The notes beneath the pieces were generated by a model. It saw nothing but the letters and a program-made list of their open reading frames with translations, was not told the origin of the DNA and ran no database searches. A DNA stretch of 64,000 nucleotides from CAYNLK01 sp964398055 (GTDB taxonomy: Bacteria > Chloroflexota > Anaerolineae > 4572-78 > J111): positions 1-64,000 of the forward strand of contig CAYNLK010000008.1 in the NCBI GenBank assembly GCA_964398055.1. The letters run 5' to 3'. The first letter of the stretch is position 1. Each line of letters starts with the position of its first letter. Shown here piece by piece: positions 7,701 through 17,000 of the stretch. A program made the position numbers and the translations under genes.

Positions 7701-10043
7701 TTAGCGGGGGTGCCTATCAGCTCCGGCAAGGCGATAGAGCCAGGCCAGCCACAGCCGCCGGCGGAGGCGCTGCCAGGTGTGGATGGCCCGGGCCTGGCTG
7801 GCTCGCTCCGGGGGGTGGGCGCTGAAGCAGGCGTGGACGTACAGCCCGGCCAGGAGATCAATCTCCGCCGCGCCCGCGGCCAGAAATTCCGGCCAGCGAC
7901 TGGCGGCGGCCAACTCGGTGAGGCGGCGGCTGAGGGCCGCCGCAAATTCGTAGGGGGTGTCGGCGGGCTGGGGGGAGACGGCCAGCCGCGGGCCGTGGCG
8001 GTAGAGTCGCCGGTAGAGCGTGGCGATGGTCGCCGCCGGGGCGGCCCGGCGCAGCCGCCAGTTATCCCAGGCCCGGCCGCCCAGCCCGGCCAGCAACGCC
8101 AGTCCCACCCCGGCCAGCAGCGCCGGCCAGATCATACCGACTGGCCTGCTCGCTTCCTTACCCCCCTCCCCTAACAGGGGCGGGGCCAGAGGCGGGGTCT
8201 CCACCGGCCGTTCCAGGGCCGGCCGGCCGCCGGTCGGCTCAAAATTGATCCAGCCGTACTCCGGAAAATAGATCTCCGGCCAGGAGTGGGCTTCGGCCTC
8301 GCTGACCAGGTAGCGATCGCTGTCGGCCTGGTAGCGGCCGCCGATGTACCCCACGGCCAGCCGGGCCGGCAGGCCGGCCGCCCGGGCCAAGACCACCATT
8401 GCCGTGGCATAGTAATCGCAATAGCCCTGTTGCAGATCGAATAGAAAATAGTCGACCACATCCCGCCCGGGCGGCGGCTCAGTCACTTCGAGCGAGTAGG
8501 GAAACGAGCGCAGGTAAGCCTCGATGGCTTTGGCCTGATCGAAGGGGCTGGCGGCCGGGGCGGTCAATTGGTGGGCCAGCGTTTGCACCCGCGCCGGCAA
8601 TTCAGGCGGCAGGGCCAGGTAACGCGAGCGAATCCAGCCGGGGTAATCGACGCCGGCGGCGCGCAATTCGGCCGCGCTGACCGCCGGGATCAGCGAGCCG
8701 GCCCGGTAGGTTGAGGCCGCGCTGGTGGCTGCCAGGGCATCGTCTTCGCTCCGCCAGTGGACGGTGTAGGCCGGGTCGGCCTGTACCAACTCCCCGGCGG
8801 CATAGAGCAGACCGGACGCCGGGTCGATCCGCTCGACTTCTTGCTGCACCAGGCGCCGGCCTGGCCCGGCCGCGGAGTGGGCTGCTTCCCCGGCCTCATA
8901 AGTCAGCGGTTTGGCGTCACTGGTCGTCCAGCCGTAGCCGGTGTAGATGTCGTAAGTCAGGCTGCGCCAGTAGTGCGGGATAATTTGAGTTGGCTCAGTT
9001 GTTCCAGTCTCCGGGGGAGGTTCGCTGGTTTTGATCAACATAACCACCCGTTCTGATAACTCCGGCCCGGAACCGAGCAGATGCTGCTGCGGCAGGCCGG
9101 GGGCGCGGAGGGTTTCGGGCAGCGCTCCGGCGCGCTGCCCCGGCCGGAGCCCCAGCGACTCGTTCATCGCCCTGACGTCGAAAAATTCCTGGACCCGCCG
9201 GGCGATGCCGGTAATCGTCAGATTGGGCGTGATACTGGCGATGACGACCAGCACCAGGGCCGTCGCCCCAACAGCAAAACCCACTTCCACGCGGATGTCG
9301 GTGGCGTAGTCGAAGCGGGCGGCCTGCCAGCGCTGTTCCCGGCCCCGTTGCGCGGCCAGCCCCACCAGCAGGATAGTCGCCGCCATCAGCGGCAAGAATG
9401 CCCCAATGGGTCTGAGGGTATAGGCCAGGGTGGTGCCCAGCAAAGTCCCGGCCGGAAGCACGGCCAGGAGCGGCTGCTGGAGTCGACGCATGCCCCAACC
9501 GGCCCAGGCGGCTGCGCCGGCCACGGCCAGGGCCCAGGCGGCGGTAATGGCCGGCAGGTCAAAGTGAGATTCGCCGAGTAGCAACGCAGCCAGCCAAAGA
9601 TACAAGCGGCTTACCAGCTGGCTGAGCGCCAGCCCCACCTCAGCCGCAGCCAGGTTGAGCGCGGCCAGCGCCGGCGCCGGGGGACCGGCCAGGGGCCAGC
9701 GCCAGCTCTGCCGGAGAAAGCCGGCCAGGGCGCGGCTCAACAACCAGACCGGGCCGCTCAGCTCCCCCACCTGCCACAAGACGGCCTCGACCGCTACGAC
9801 CGCGATCAAGCCGGCGGCCAGCCAGGCCGGCACGGGCCGGGCTGCGGCCAGAAGCCAGCCCAGCAGCAAGCCGCCGAATGCCATCGCCAGCAGCAGCCCC
9901 AAACCAGGTCCCCGGACGACCTCGGCCAAGGCCCAGGCGACGCTGCCCAGGACGGTTGTGAGTAAGAGCAGCGAAAGTATTGTCGCCGGTCCAAGCCAGC
10001 GGATAAAACGACCAACTGTCCAAAGCAGTAACCGTTGCATCAC
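7701..10043 (-). CDS. Membrane transglutaminase-like protein (TgpA/DUF3488 type)
   Basis: A 780-residue protein. The N-terminal third is a row of hydrophobic segments (DUF3488-like). A periplasmic or extracellular transglutaminase-like domain follows, with the catalytic Cys in QQGYCDYYATAMVVLARAAG and the His in EAHSWPEIYFPEYGWINFEPT. One more membrane segment and a C-terminal DUF4129-like helical tail complete it. This is the normal layout of TgpA-type proteins, whose partners are a DUF58 protein, encoded immediately upstream, and usually a MoxR ATPase, absent here. Residues just after the catalytic domain read PPLAPPLLGEGG, which looks like a translated dispersed palindrome (8155-8201) inserted in frame. 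Confidence 0.9.
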   Translation of the reverse strand: MMQRLLLWTVGRFIRWLGPATILSLLLLTTVLGSVAWALAEVVRGPGLGLLLAMAFGGLLLGWLLAAARPVPAWLAAGLIAVVAVEAVLWQVGELSGPVWLLSRALAGFLRQSWRWPLAGPPAPALAALNLAAAEVGLALSQLVSRLYLWLAALLLGESHFDLPAITAAWALAVAGAAAWAGWGMRRLQQPLLAVLPAGTLLGTTLAYTLRPIGAFLPLMAATILLVGLAAQRGREQRWQAARFDYATDIRVEVGFAVGATALVLVVIASITPNLTITGIARRVQEFFDVRAMNESLGLRPGQRAGALPETLRAPGLPQQHLLGSGPELSERVVMLIKTSEPPPETGTTEPTQIIPHYWRSLTYDIYTGYGWTTSDAKPLTYEAGEAAHSAAGPGRRLVQQEVERIDPASGLLYAAGELVQADPAYTVHWRSEDDALAATSAASTYRAGSLIPAVSAAELRAAGVDYPGWIRSRYLALPPELPARVQTLAHQLTAPAASPFDQAKAIEAYLRSFPYSLEVTEPPPGRDVVDYFLFDLQQGYCDYYATAMVVLARAAGLPARLAVGYIGGRYQADSDRYLVSEAEAHSWPEIYFPEYGWINFEPTGGRPALERPVETPPLAPPLLGEGGKEASRPVGMIWPALLAGVGLALLAGLGGRAWDNWRLRRAAPAATIATLYRRLYRHGPRLAVSPQPADTPYEFAAALSRRLTELAAASRWPEFLAAGAAEIDLLAGLYVHACFSAHPPERASQARAIHTWQRLRRRLWLAWLYRLAGADRHPR
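8155..8201. repeat. Palindromic repeat inserted in frame in the transglutaminase gene
   Basis: CCCCTCCCC-TAAC-AGGGGCGGGG and its flanks encode the low-complexity peptide PPLAPPLLGEGG on the minus strand, between the catalytic domain and the next membrane segment. The composition matches palindromic G/C-rich elements in the spacers of this window (for example 15300-15350 and 58470-58560). The reading frame is kept. Confidence 0.5.
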
Positions 10044-10057
10044 TACAATTCCTCAGG

Positions 10058-11377
10058 CTACTTGCCCAAGCCTCGCCAGGCCAAACCCTGCGGTCGCTGG
10101 GCCGAGATGGCCCGCCCGGTTGGCGTAACCCGCCATTGCCAATGACCCCATTGACCGGGCCGGGCCTCGGGCCGGTCCAGCAGGTCGCGACTGATGAGGT
10201 GATGGCTAACGCCTAAATTGGTCAGCAAAGCTTGCAGGCCGCTGGCATCGCCGGGGGCGGCAAAAGAGACGGGGTCCAGCAGCAAAAGTGTGGCCACCGC
10301 GCCGCGCCGGAGCAGCGGCAGCAGCGCCTCAACCCAATCGCCGGCAACGGCCGGGGTGATGATGATCAGGCTGGACATCTGGCTGAGGGCCGGCCGGGAG
10401 CGAGCCAGGAGTTCGGTCAAGGAGCGGGCGCCGGGATTGACCAGGGCCAGGGCGCGCAAAATCTGCTGGCGCTGACCGTCACCGGGCTGCGGAGCCAGCC
10501 AGACCAGCTCCTGGCCAAAGGTGACCAGCCCGACCGCCCGGCCCAGCCGCAGCCCGCGGTCGGCCAGGGAGGCGGTCAGGATGATGCCGTGCTCGGCGGT
10601 CGAGTCAAAGCCGTGGCCGGCCTGGACTTGCTCATCCAGATCGAGAAAAATCCACCAGTCGCCGGACGGCATGCTGTCGAATTGGCGCACAAACAGAGCG
10701 TTGTGGCGGGCCGAGGTGGGCCAGTGGATCCAGTTGACGCTGTCGCCGGGGTAGTAGGGCCGCACCCCGCTGGCGCTGACGGTCCGTTCAAAGGCGTTGG
10801 TCCGGGTGCGCCCCTCGCCGGCCCGGCCGCCGGGGGCCACCTCGATGGCCGGCAACGGCACGATGGGTGGCGTCACCGTCAGAGGGGTCGATGCGGGGTA
10901 GTGGAGGGTGACCGTAAAGAGGCCAAAGGGGTCGCCGCTGCGCAGGGTGGTGGGGCCGAGCGTAAAAACGCCCCGGTGATTACAGACCCCTTTGGTATAC
11001 CAGCGGTTCTGGCTGTTGCTGTCAACGCCGGTGGCCCGGCTGGCCCGGTAGTCCGGTACGGTGGAGTGATCGATAATCTCCACCCACAGCGCCGGTATAC
11101 TGCCATGATTGGTCAGGGTGAAACGCTCTTCCAGTTGATCGCCGACGTGGGCCCAACCAAAACGCATCTCACGCTCCAGGTGCAGGCTATAAGCCAGCGC
11201 CCAGGCCCACAAGTAATTGATCAACCACAGCCCGCCCAGGCCAATCAACATCATCAGCCAACCCTGGTAAGGGGCGATCAGTTGCATCACCACCAATATC
11301 CCCACCAATAGCGGTAACAGGCGGGAATTGGCCTGGAGCTGCGGCTTAGGCGGAGTGTTCATAGCTCGATGAACCAT
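10058..11377 (-). CDS. DUF58-family protein
   Basis: A 439-residue protein with two N-terminal membrane helices (residues about 15-65) and the DUF58 signature RPYYPGDSVNWIHWPTSARHN around residues 215-235, followed by a von Willebrand A-like fold. DUF58 proteins accompany MoxR ATPases and TgpA-type transglutaminases in cell-envelope assembly or maturation. It ends 14 nt before the transglutaminase gene, so the two form an operon. The first ATG (11377) has a GAGGAG ribosome site supplied by the dispersed palindrome at 11383-11417. Confidence 0.88.
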   Translation of the reverse strand: MVHRAMNTPPKPQLQANSRLLPLLVGILVVMQLIAPYQGWLMMLIGLGGLWLINYLWAWALAYSLHLEREMRFGWAHVGDQLEERFTLTNHGSIPALWVEIIDHSTVPDYRASRATGVDSNSQNRWYTKGVCNHRGVFTLGPTTLRSGDPFGLFTVTLHYPASTPLTVTPPIVPLPAIEVAPGGRAGEGRTRTNAFERTVSASGVRPYYPGDSVNWIHWPTSARHNALFVRQFDSMPSGDWWIFLDLDEQVQAGHGFDSTAEHGIILTASLADRGLRLGRAVGLVTFGQELVWLAPQPGDGQRQQILRALALVNPGARSLTELLARSRPALSQMSSLIIITPAVAGDWVEALLPLLRRGAVATLLLLDPVSFAAPGDASGLQALLTNLGVSHHLISRDLLDRPEARPGQWGHWQWRVTPTGRAISAQRPQGLAWRGLGK

Positions 11378-11382
11378 TTTTT

Positions 11383-11417
11383 CTCCTCGTTCCCAAACTC
11401 AGTTTGGGAACGAGGAG
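11383..11417. repeat. Dispersed 35-bp palindrome (copy 1)
   Basis: CTCCTCGTTCCCAAACT and AGTTTGGGAACGAGGAG are perfect complements around one base. The core CTCGTTCCCAAACT / AGTTTGGGAACGAG recurs at 51833-51862. A diverged copy (TCACGCTCAGCGTGGGAACG) follows at 11431-11450. On the minus strand the element supplies the ribosome site of the DUF58 gene. Confidence 0.75.
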
Positions 11418-11461
11418 ACATGTTTCGCGGTCACGCTCAGCGTGGGAACGAGTAGAAAATG

Positions 11462-11983
11462 TCACCCCTCAATGGCCTTGACCAGCTCCCGGCAAAAGTC
11501 GGGAATATCGGCCACCACCCGGCCCCAAACCAGGTTGCCGTCGCGGAAGGCCGGTTCATCCACCCAGGTGGCCCCGGCATTGACCAGGTCGTCCTTGATG
11601 CCCAGACTGCCGGTAGCCCGGTGGCCCCGCACAATCCCGGCCGAGATGCCGACCAGGCCGGCGTGGCAAATCAGCCCGACAATTTTGCCCTGCTCGTAGA
11701 GCTGCCGGACCAGGTTGGTTACAGCCGGGTAGCGACGCAGCTTGTCGGGCGCCCAGCCGCCGGGCACAACGATGGCGTCGAAGTCGGCGGCGCTGACCGA
11801 CTCGGCGGCTGCCTGGCTGGCGGCCTCGAGGCCATTCTTGCCCCGGACCGTCTTGTTGGCCGCCACACCGACAATGGTCACTCGGGCGCCTTCCTCTTGC
11901 AACCGCATCACCGTTACCCAGAACTCCAGGTCTTCAAAACCTTCTTCCAGCAGGACAGCAATATTTTTTTGTTTAAGGCGCAT
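11462..11983 (-). CDS. DJ-1/PfpI-family protein
   Basis: A 173-residue protein of the DJ-1/PfpI superfamily. The nucleophilic cysteine lies in VGLICHAGLV, and the acidic partner in LLEEGFEDLEFW near the N-terminus. DAIVVPGGWAPDKLR is the conserved glycine-rich loop. Members include glyoxalase/deglycase-like enzymes and stress proteins; the exact activity is not decidable. I start at ATG 11983 because GGGAGGAATTACC lies directly upstream; an earlier TTG would fall within that site. Length fits the family. Confidence 0.88.
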   Translation of the reverse strand: MRLKQKNIAVLLEEGFEDLEFWVTVMRLQEEGARVTIVGVAANKTVRGKNGLEAASQAAAESVSAADFDAIVVPGGWAPDKLRRYPAVTNLVRQLYEQGKIVGLICHAGLVGISAGIVRGHRATGSLGIKDDLVNAGATWVDEPAFRDGNLVWGRVVADIPDFCRELVKAIEG

Positions 11984-12381
11984 GGTAATTCCTCCCAATA
12001 AAAGTGAACAGTAATCAGTGAACAGTAATCAGTGAACAGTGATCAGTGTTCAGCGCCACCCTGATTACTGGACATTTTTATATAGCGAGAGTATTCGGTA
12101 ATTAGAGAAATCTACCTAAGGCACGAGGCTAAAGCCGTCGTGCTGAAAGAACAAAGCCCATTCGGGCTAAAACTAGGCTATTTCAGGGCGCTTTAGAGTC
12201 CTTTGCTCTTTCAGCCCGATGCTTTAGCGTCGGGCTACCGGCCATTTTGAATTACCGAATGCTCTCATAGCCATTAGCCCCGACAAATTGAAGGAAGCCT
12301 GGTTAGTTATTTTGCCACAGCCTGAAAATATGAGAAAATATAAGCAGGGTTCTTATGTTTTAAGGCATAGAAATTTGGCCC
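11984..12381. other. Spacer with tandem and inverted repeats
   Basis: At 12004-12060 units of about 15 bp (GTGAACAGTAATCA) are repeated three times with small changes, a type of spacer seen again at 43024-43152 and 62466-62530. At 12118-12245 complementary blocks with AGGCTAAAGCC / GGGCTAAA and GCTTTAGCGTCGGGCT form a large hairpin related to the block at 16880-16996. A 90-codon frame crossing into the next gene is not credible. Nothing else is seen. Confidence 0.6.
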
Positions 12382-14499
12382 ATGAATCCGATTTCGGCTT
12401 TTTTTGTACGCAACATAATTACCGTTTTCTTCTTGTATGGCCTGGCGTTCTTTGTGATGGGCATGGCCCTGGCTCTGGCCAGCCGGCAAACCTCGCAATT
12501 TCGTTTTGCCTGGGCCATCCGGCCTTTGGCTGCCTTTGGGATTTTGCACGGCATTCATGAGTGGATCGAGATGTTTCAAAAGATGGCCGTACTGATCAGC
12601 GGCTACACTCCCACTTTATGGGACGAGGGGGCGCGGCTGACCATTCTGGCGATCTCGTTCATGATGCTGCTGGCTTTTGGGGTGGTGTTGTTGAGTCCGG
12701 GCAACGTTAACCGCTGGCGCAATTATGGAACGATAGGAGGCACAGTGATCTTGTGGCTGGCCGGCTCGGCGGTGGTTATTGCGGCCTTCAAACCACCAAC
12801 CGATGAGGCGCTGGCGATTACGGATGTTCTGGCCCGGTACAGTTTGGGCATTCCCGGCGCGCTGGTCGGCACCTGGGCCTTGATGGCCCAGCAGCGCACC
12901 TTCCGGGAGCACGATATGCCCCAATTTGGCCGCGATCTGGTCTGGGGCGCGGCGGCCTTGTTCCTGTATGGCGTCATCGGCCAGCTCTTTGTGCGAGAGA
13001 CCATCCTCTTTCCCTCGAACCTCATTAACAGTACTCTTTTTTTACAGTGGTTCGGCATTCCGGTGCAGCTTTTTCGGGGGGTTATGGCGGCCCTGTTGAC
13101 CTTTTTTATGGTCCGGGCGCTCAAGGCGTTTGAGTTGGAAAGTCAGCGCCGGTTGGAGGCGGCCAATCAGGCCAAGCTGCAAGCTCAGGTCGCGGCCCTG
13201 CAAGCTGAGCGGCAGATCAGCCAGGAAATGGAACGGCTGAATGAGGAGTTGCGCCTGACCACGCGCGAACTGTCGCTGTTGCTGGATTTGTCGAACGTGC
13301 TGGCCACGCCGATGAGTCTGAATGAACGGCTGCATCGCTTGCTGCAAAAGATTGTGGCGAGTCTCGGCTTTCCCGAAGCCGGGCTGATTCTGCTGACCGG
13401 CCGCGAATCTGGCGACTCGCTGGAGGTGACCGGCTCAACCGGTTTTTTGAGCCAGGGCGATGGCGGTGGACCACGCTATCGCCTGGCTCGCGAACTGGGG
13501 GAGCAGTGTGTGGCCGGCGGAATGGCCCTGTGCCGTCACCTGGATGGGCAGGTGATCGAGTTTCCATTGGAGGAGATGTTGCAACGCCAGGAGTGCCGGG
13601 AGTATCCCAGCCCCACGGTTATGATTAGCTTGCCGCTAACGGCCCGGCAGCAGGTGATTGGGAGTTTGGTGCTGGTTCAGCCGGAAGGTTTGGATCGAAA
13701 GTTGCTCTTTGACGAGTTGAAGTTGATGGTGGCCATTGCGCAGCAGCTTGGGCTGTCGATTGAAAACGCCCGCTTGTACCAGGAGGCCCACCGGCGGGAA
13801 AAAAAGTTGGCCGAACTGTTGCACCAGGTGGTTGGCGCTCAGGAAGCGGAGCGAACGCGAATTGCCCGCGAGTTACACGACGCCACCGGCCAGTCGTTGA
13901 CGGCTATTACCCTGGGTTTGCGCGGCATTGAAAACATCCTGGCCGACAATGCGCCGGTTATAACCCAGCAAATTAGCGAGCTGCGCTCGTACGGCACCCA
14001 TGCCCTGGGCGAGTTGCGCCAGATCATTGCCGACTTGCGGCCGTCACAGTTGGATGATTTGGGACTGGTAGCGGCGCTCCAGTGGTATGTGCAGGAATTT
14101 CAAAAACGATACGCCATTCCGGTTGACTTCAGGATCGAAGGTGAGCCGACCCGGCTACCGTCGGAGTATGAAACGGTGCTGTTTCGCATTACCCAAGAGG
14201 CCCTGACCAATATTGCCAAACATGCCAACGCCTCCGACGTGGCTGTTACGCTGCAAACCGGCCCGGCCCAGATTTGCGTGATGATTGAAGACAATGGTTG
14301 TGGGTTTAATCCTGAAGTGGTGCTCAACGACGAGCGGCAGCAGACAGGCTGGGGCTTGTTAGGGATTCAGGAGCGGACGATGTTGTTAGGGGGCAAGTAT
14401 GAAATCGGCTCGGCCCCGGGCCAGGGAACTTACATTCGGGTGAGTATACCCTTAGAGATGGAGATGAGAGATGGCAAAGATACGGCTGCTACTGGTTGA
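12382..14499 (+). CDS. Membrane sensor histidine kinase (NarL-type partner)
   Basis: A 705-residue kinase. Residues about 1-255 form seven or so membrane helices as an input module, followed by a coiled coil, a GAF domain (about 300-465), then HisKA_3 and HATPase_c domains. The phosphorylated histidine is His499 in ARELHDATGQ, the N-box is LFRITQEALTNIAKHA, and the G-boxes are DNGCGF and GWGLLGIQERT. This is the NarX/NreB/DesK class. The final 29 nt overlap the response-regulator gene, so the two are coupled. The signal is unknown; the neighbouring cytochrome genes suggest a redox or respiratory cue. Confidence 0.92.
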   Translation: MNPISAFFVRNIITVFFLYGLAFFVMGMALALASRQTSQFRFAWAIRPLAAFGILHGIHEWIEMFQKMAVLISGYTPTLWDEGARLTILAISFMMLLAFGVVLLSPGNVNRWRNYGTIGGTVILWLAGSAVVIAAFKPPTDEALAITDVLARYSLGIPGALVGTWALMAQQRTFREHDMPQFGRDLVWGAAALFLYGVIGQLFVRETILFPSNLINSTLFLQWFGIPVQLFRGVMAALLTFFMVRALKAFELESQRRLEAANQAKLQAQVAALQAERQISQEMERLNEELRLTTRELSLLLDLSNVLATPMSLNERLHRLLQKIVASLGFPEAGLILLTGRESGDSLEVTGSTGFLSQGDGGGPRYRLARELGEQCVAGGMALCRHLDGQVIEFPLEEMLQRQECREYPSPTVMISLPLTARQQVIGSLVLVQPEGLDRKLLFDELKLMVAIAQQLGLSIENARLYQEAHRREKKLAELLHQVVGAQEAERTRIARELHDATGQSLTAITLGLRGIENILADNAPVITQQISELRSYGTHALGELRQIIADLRPSQLDDLGLVAALQWYVQEFQKRYAIPVDFRIEGEPTRLPSEYETVLFRITQEALTNIAKHANASDVAVTLQTGPAQICVMIEDNGCGFNPEVVLNDERQQTGWGLLGIQERTMLLGGKYEIGSAPGQGTYIRVSIPLEMEMRDGKDTAATG

Positions 14500-15124
14500 C
14501 GATCATGAAATTGTCCGGGCCGGGATCAAGATGCTGTTCATGGCGGAAAAAGATATGGAAATTGTGGGTGAGGTTGGCAGTGGAGAGGGAGCCATTGCCG
14601 CAGTTGAAGAACTCAAACCGGATGTGGTCATCATGGATGTGGCAATGCCGGGGATGAGCGGCATCGAGGCCACGCAGCGGATCAAAAAAGCTTGTCCCGA
14701 AACGGCGGTGCTGGCGTTGACCATGTACGAGGATGAGCAATACTTTTTTGAGATGCTGAATGCGGGCGCGTCAGGCTATATCCCCAAGCGGGCTGCGCCG
14801 GATGACCTGGTCTCGGCCATCCGGGCGGTCAGCCAGGGCAATGTGTTTCTCCATTCCACCCTGGCCAAATTTTTGATGAAAGAAATGGTGGAACGCTCAA
14901 CGGATGTCGAACCGGCGGTAGCAGAAGAGTTGACGCCGCGGGAGCAGGAGGTGTTGACCTATATCGCCGAGGGTTACACCAATCGCGAAATTGCCGAAGT
15001 GTTGGTTATCAGCATCAAAACGGTTGACCGGCACCGCGAAAATATTATGCAAAAACTCAATCTGCACAGCCGGGTCGAGTTGGTCAAATATGCCATCGAG
15101 AAGGGTCTGATCTCGGTTGGTTGA
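14471..15124 (+). CDS. NarL/FixJ-type response regulator
   Basis: A 217-residue regulator. The receiver domain shows Asp10-Asp11, the phosphorylation site Asp56 in VVIMDVAMPGMSG, the switch Thr in ALTMYED and the Lys in GYIPKRA. The C-terminal LuxR-type helix-turn-helix reads LTPREQEVLTYIAEGYTNRE. It overlaps the kinase gene by 29 nt. ATGGGGTAA motifs upstream of two cytochrome operons (15431 and 25511) are possible binding sites, being similar in base content to NarL heptamers. That link is a guess. Confidence 0.93.
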   Translation: MAKIRLLLVDDHEIVRAGIKMLFMAEKDMEIVGEVGSGEGAIAAVEELKPDVVIMDVAMPGMSGIEATQRIKKACPETAVLALTMYEDEQYFFEMLNAGASGYIPKRAAPDDLVSAIRAVSQGNVFLHSTLAKFLMKEMVERSTDVEPAVAEELTPREQEVLTYIAEGYTNREIAEVLVISIKTVDRHRENIMQKLNLHSRVELVKYAIEKGLISVG

Positions 15125-15540
15125 TTCTCTCCCTTGAAAGTAGCCCTCACCCCGTCGCTGAGCGACTCCCCTCTCCCAAACCTGTCCTGAGCGAAGCCGA
15201 AGGATTGGGAGAGGGGTTGGGGGAGAGGGCCGCTACCTCACCCCCCTTTTCATTCATCGTTGCCGTGCCGCAGGCTGGGTCCGTCTCCTGTGAAAACACC
15301 CCCACCCCAACCCCTCCCCCGATTCGGGGGAGGGACTAGGGGAGGGGGTCATAACTGTTCATTCTCGTCACCGTCCCCTTGGGACACCCCCTCAACTTTT
15401 TGGCCTGATGGGTGGCTTGACCCAATCTAAATGGGGTAATCACCCAATGGACAGTTGTCCGCGCCCGTGATAAACTAGAGTTATAGAAGTATATAAGGTG
15501 CGCTTATAGTACTCATTGAGTTGGTTTGGGGAGGATCTAA
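15125..15540. other. Spacer with G/C palindromes and a candidate response-regulator site
   Basis: 15145-15240 and 15295-15350 hold palindromic CCCCTCTCCC / GGGAGAGGGG blocks with the insert GTCCTGAGCGAAGCCGAAGG, a dispersed repeat type. Near the downstream gene, TGGGGTAATCACCCA (15432-15446) is a near-palindrome containing ATGGGGTAA, the 9-mer also found at 25511. The last 8 bases give a GAGGATCT ribosome site. No gene is seen. Confidence 0.5.
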
Positions 15541-15933
15541 ATGGACGCGTGGCTGCAAGTTCTAGCCGTGGCGGGGATGTTCATCTTACGTTTGGGTGTG
15601 CCTCTGGTCATTACCCTGGCAGTGGGCTACTGGCTGCGCCGCCTGGATGCCAAGTGGCAGGCTGAGGCGCTGGCTCGTAAAGCCGACGCGGCCCTGGCCC
15701 GGCAAGAAGCCGGGGCTGAACCGGTGATCGAGATGTTCAAGGTCATCGAGCAGCCTTGTTGGGTGCTCAAAAATTGTCCGCCAGATGCCTACCCCGGCTG
15801 CCCGGCCCATCAGCGCCCCGACCTGCCCTGCTGGCTGGCCCGGCTGCGCGGTGAAGGTCGGTTGCCCCAACCCTGTTACCGTTGCGAACTATTTACGGCC
15901 CGCCAGGTTCGATATCGCCAGCCGGTAAATTAG
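15541..15933 (+). CDS. Small membrane protein with cysteine-rich tail
   Basis: A 130-residue protein that I cannot assign to a named family. Residues about 8-30 form one membrane helix containing ILRLGVPLVI. After a short coiled stretch, residues about 70-120 carry a cysteine cluster: PCW, NCPP, GCPA, PCW and CYRC, seven cysteines with CP and PCW spacing that could hold zinc or an iron-sulfur cluster; there is no CXXCH. It ends 7 nt before the octahaem cytochrome gene and is surely co-transcribed. The membrane helix resembles that of the 41-residue protein at 25213-25338, which also precedes a multihaem cytochrome gene. Confidence 0.7.
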   Translation: MDAWLQVLAVAGMFILRLGVPLVITLAVGYWLRRLDAKWQAEALARKADAALARQEAGAEPVIEMFKVIEQPCWVLKNCPPDAYPGCPAHQRPDLPCWLARLRGEGRLPQPCYRCELFTARQVRYRQPVN

Positions 15934-15940
15934 GAGCGTT

Positions 15941-16726
15941 ATGACTGGCTTTGATGCAGAAAAAATGAGGCAGCAAAGTTCCTGGCTGGTCTTTGCTGTC
16001 TCATTTTTTATTGTGGTCAGTACGATTACCCTGACTCTGCTCTGGCCCACCGACGGTGTAGCGCTTGACCGGCAGCCGAACCTGACTTTGACTTTTTCGA
16101 TGTGGGGCAATTACCAAAGCCCCCAACGCTGCCGGGAATGTCACGAAGCCGAATTTGCGGCCTGGTCCAACACCACCCACGCCCAGGCTTCGTTTGATCC
16201 CATTTTCCAGATTTATTTGCAACAGGTAGAGCAGCCCGGTGAGTGCTTTGCCTGCCACGCCACCGGCTACAACACCAACACCGGCCAATTTGTGTTGGCC
16301 GGGGTTACCTGCGAAGCCTGTCACGGCCCGTACCGGCCTGAGCATCCCGAAGAAAGTATGGTCATTGCCGCTTCCGCCGAGATGTGCGGCAGTTGCCACC
16401 CCAGTACCCTGGTCGAGTGGCAATCAAGCCGGCACGGCCAGGTGGATGTCACCTGCATTGATTGCCACGAAGTCCACACCCAGCGCACCCGGGCCGCGGT
16501 GACCACCAACGCCCTCTGCGCGACCTGCCACCAACAGGAGATTCAAAATGAGACCCATCGGTTGCATCGCCAGGCCAACCTGGTTTGCGTCGATTGCCAT
16601 CTGGCTCGGCCGGATAACCGCGGCCAGGGAGCCATCAGCGGCCACGCGGTGACGGGTCACTCCTTTGCCGTATTTTTCAGTACTTGCGATGATTGCCACG
16701 CCGAGATATCCTCGTTGATTCACTAA
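15941..16726 (+). CDS. Octahaem c-type cytochrome, membrane-anchored
   Basis: A 261-residue protein with an uncleaved-looking N-terminal membrane helix (residues about 14-38) and eight CXXCH motifs: CRECH, CFACH, CEACH, CGSCH, CIDCH, CATCH, CVDCH and CDDCH. Several His residues outside these (HAQ, SRHGQ, THRLHRQ, GHAVTGHS) can act as distal ligands. It would sit on the outer face of the membrane and pass electrons between a quinol complex and a soluble or surface acceptor. The pattern resembles the cytochrome c554/NapC-like multihaem group and the heptahaem protein at 24314. No enzymatic function can be assigned. Confidence 0.9.
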   Translation: MTGFDAEKMRQQSSWLVFAVSFFIVVSTITLTLLWPTDGVALDRQPNLTLTFSMWGNYQSPQRCRECHEAEFAAWSNTTHAQASFDPIFQIYLQQVEQPGECFACHATGYNTNTGQFVLAGVTCEACHGPYRPEHPEESMVIAASAEMCGSCHPSTLVEWQSSRHGQVDVTCIDCHEVHTQRTRAAVTTNALCATCHQQEIQNETHRLHRQANLVCVDCHLARPDNRGQGAISGHAVTGHSFAVFFSTCDDCHAEISSLIH

Positions 16727-16739
16727 CATATGCCCGCTT

Positions 16740-17000
16740 GATTTGACCACCGAGGGCTGGCCACAGACCGCCGGCTTGGTTATATCACGGCGGTCCGCCC
16801 ACAGGGGGCCTTCGGCTCCGGTCAGTGGTCTGCGCTCTGATGAAGGTTAAGAAATTAAATCGGTAATCCCTGACAGTGTGGCGTGAGGCTAAAGCCATCA
16901 CGCTCAAAGAGCAAAGGACGTTAAAACGCCCTAATTTTGCCAAATTTCAGCCCAATGGGGCTTCGTTCTCTCAGCACGGCGGCTTTAGCCCCGTCCTATC
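16740..17000. repeat. Dispersed hairpin block between convergent genes
   Basis: 16880-16996 has GTGGCGTGAGGCTAAAGCCAT paired loosely with GGCGGCTTTAGCCCCGTCC and an inner complementary pair around ACGTTAAAACGCC. It is related in sequence and layout to the block at 12118-12245. A second loose hairpin (GACCACCGAGG with CAGTGGTC) lies at 16743-16838. The block separates the octahaem gene from the subtilase gene; no gene is seen. Confidence 0.55.

Noticed and set aside
10232..11311. 359-codon plus-strand frame over the DUF58 gene
   Set aside because: It is antisense to a gene with a clear domain and is rich in Gly, Ala, Gln and Arg without motifs, as expected from high-GC shadow frames.
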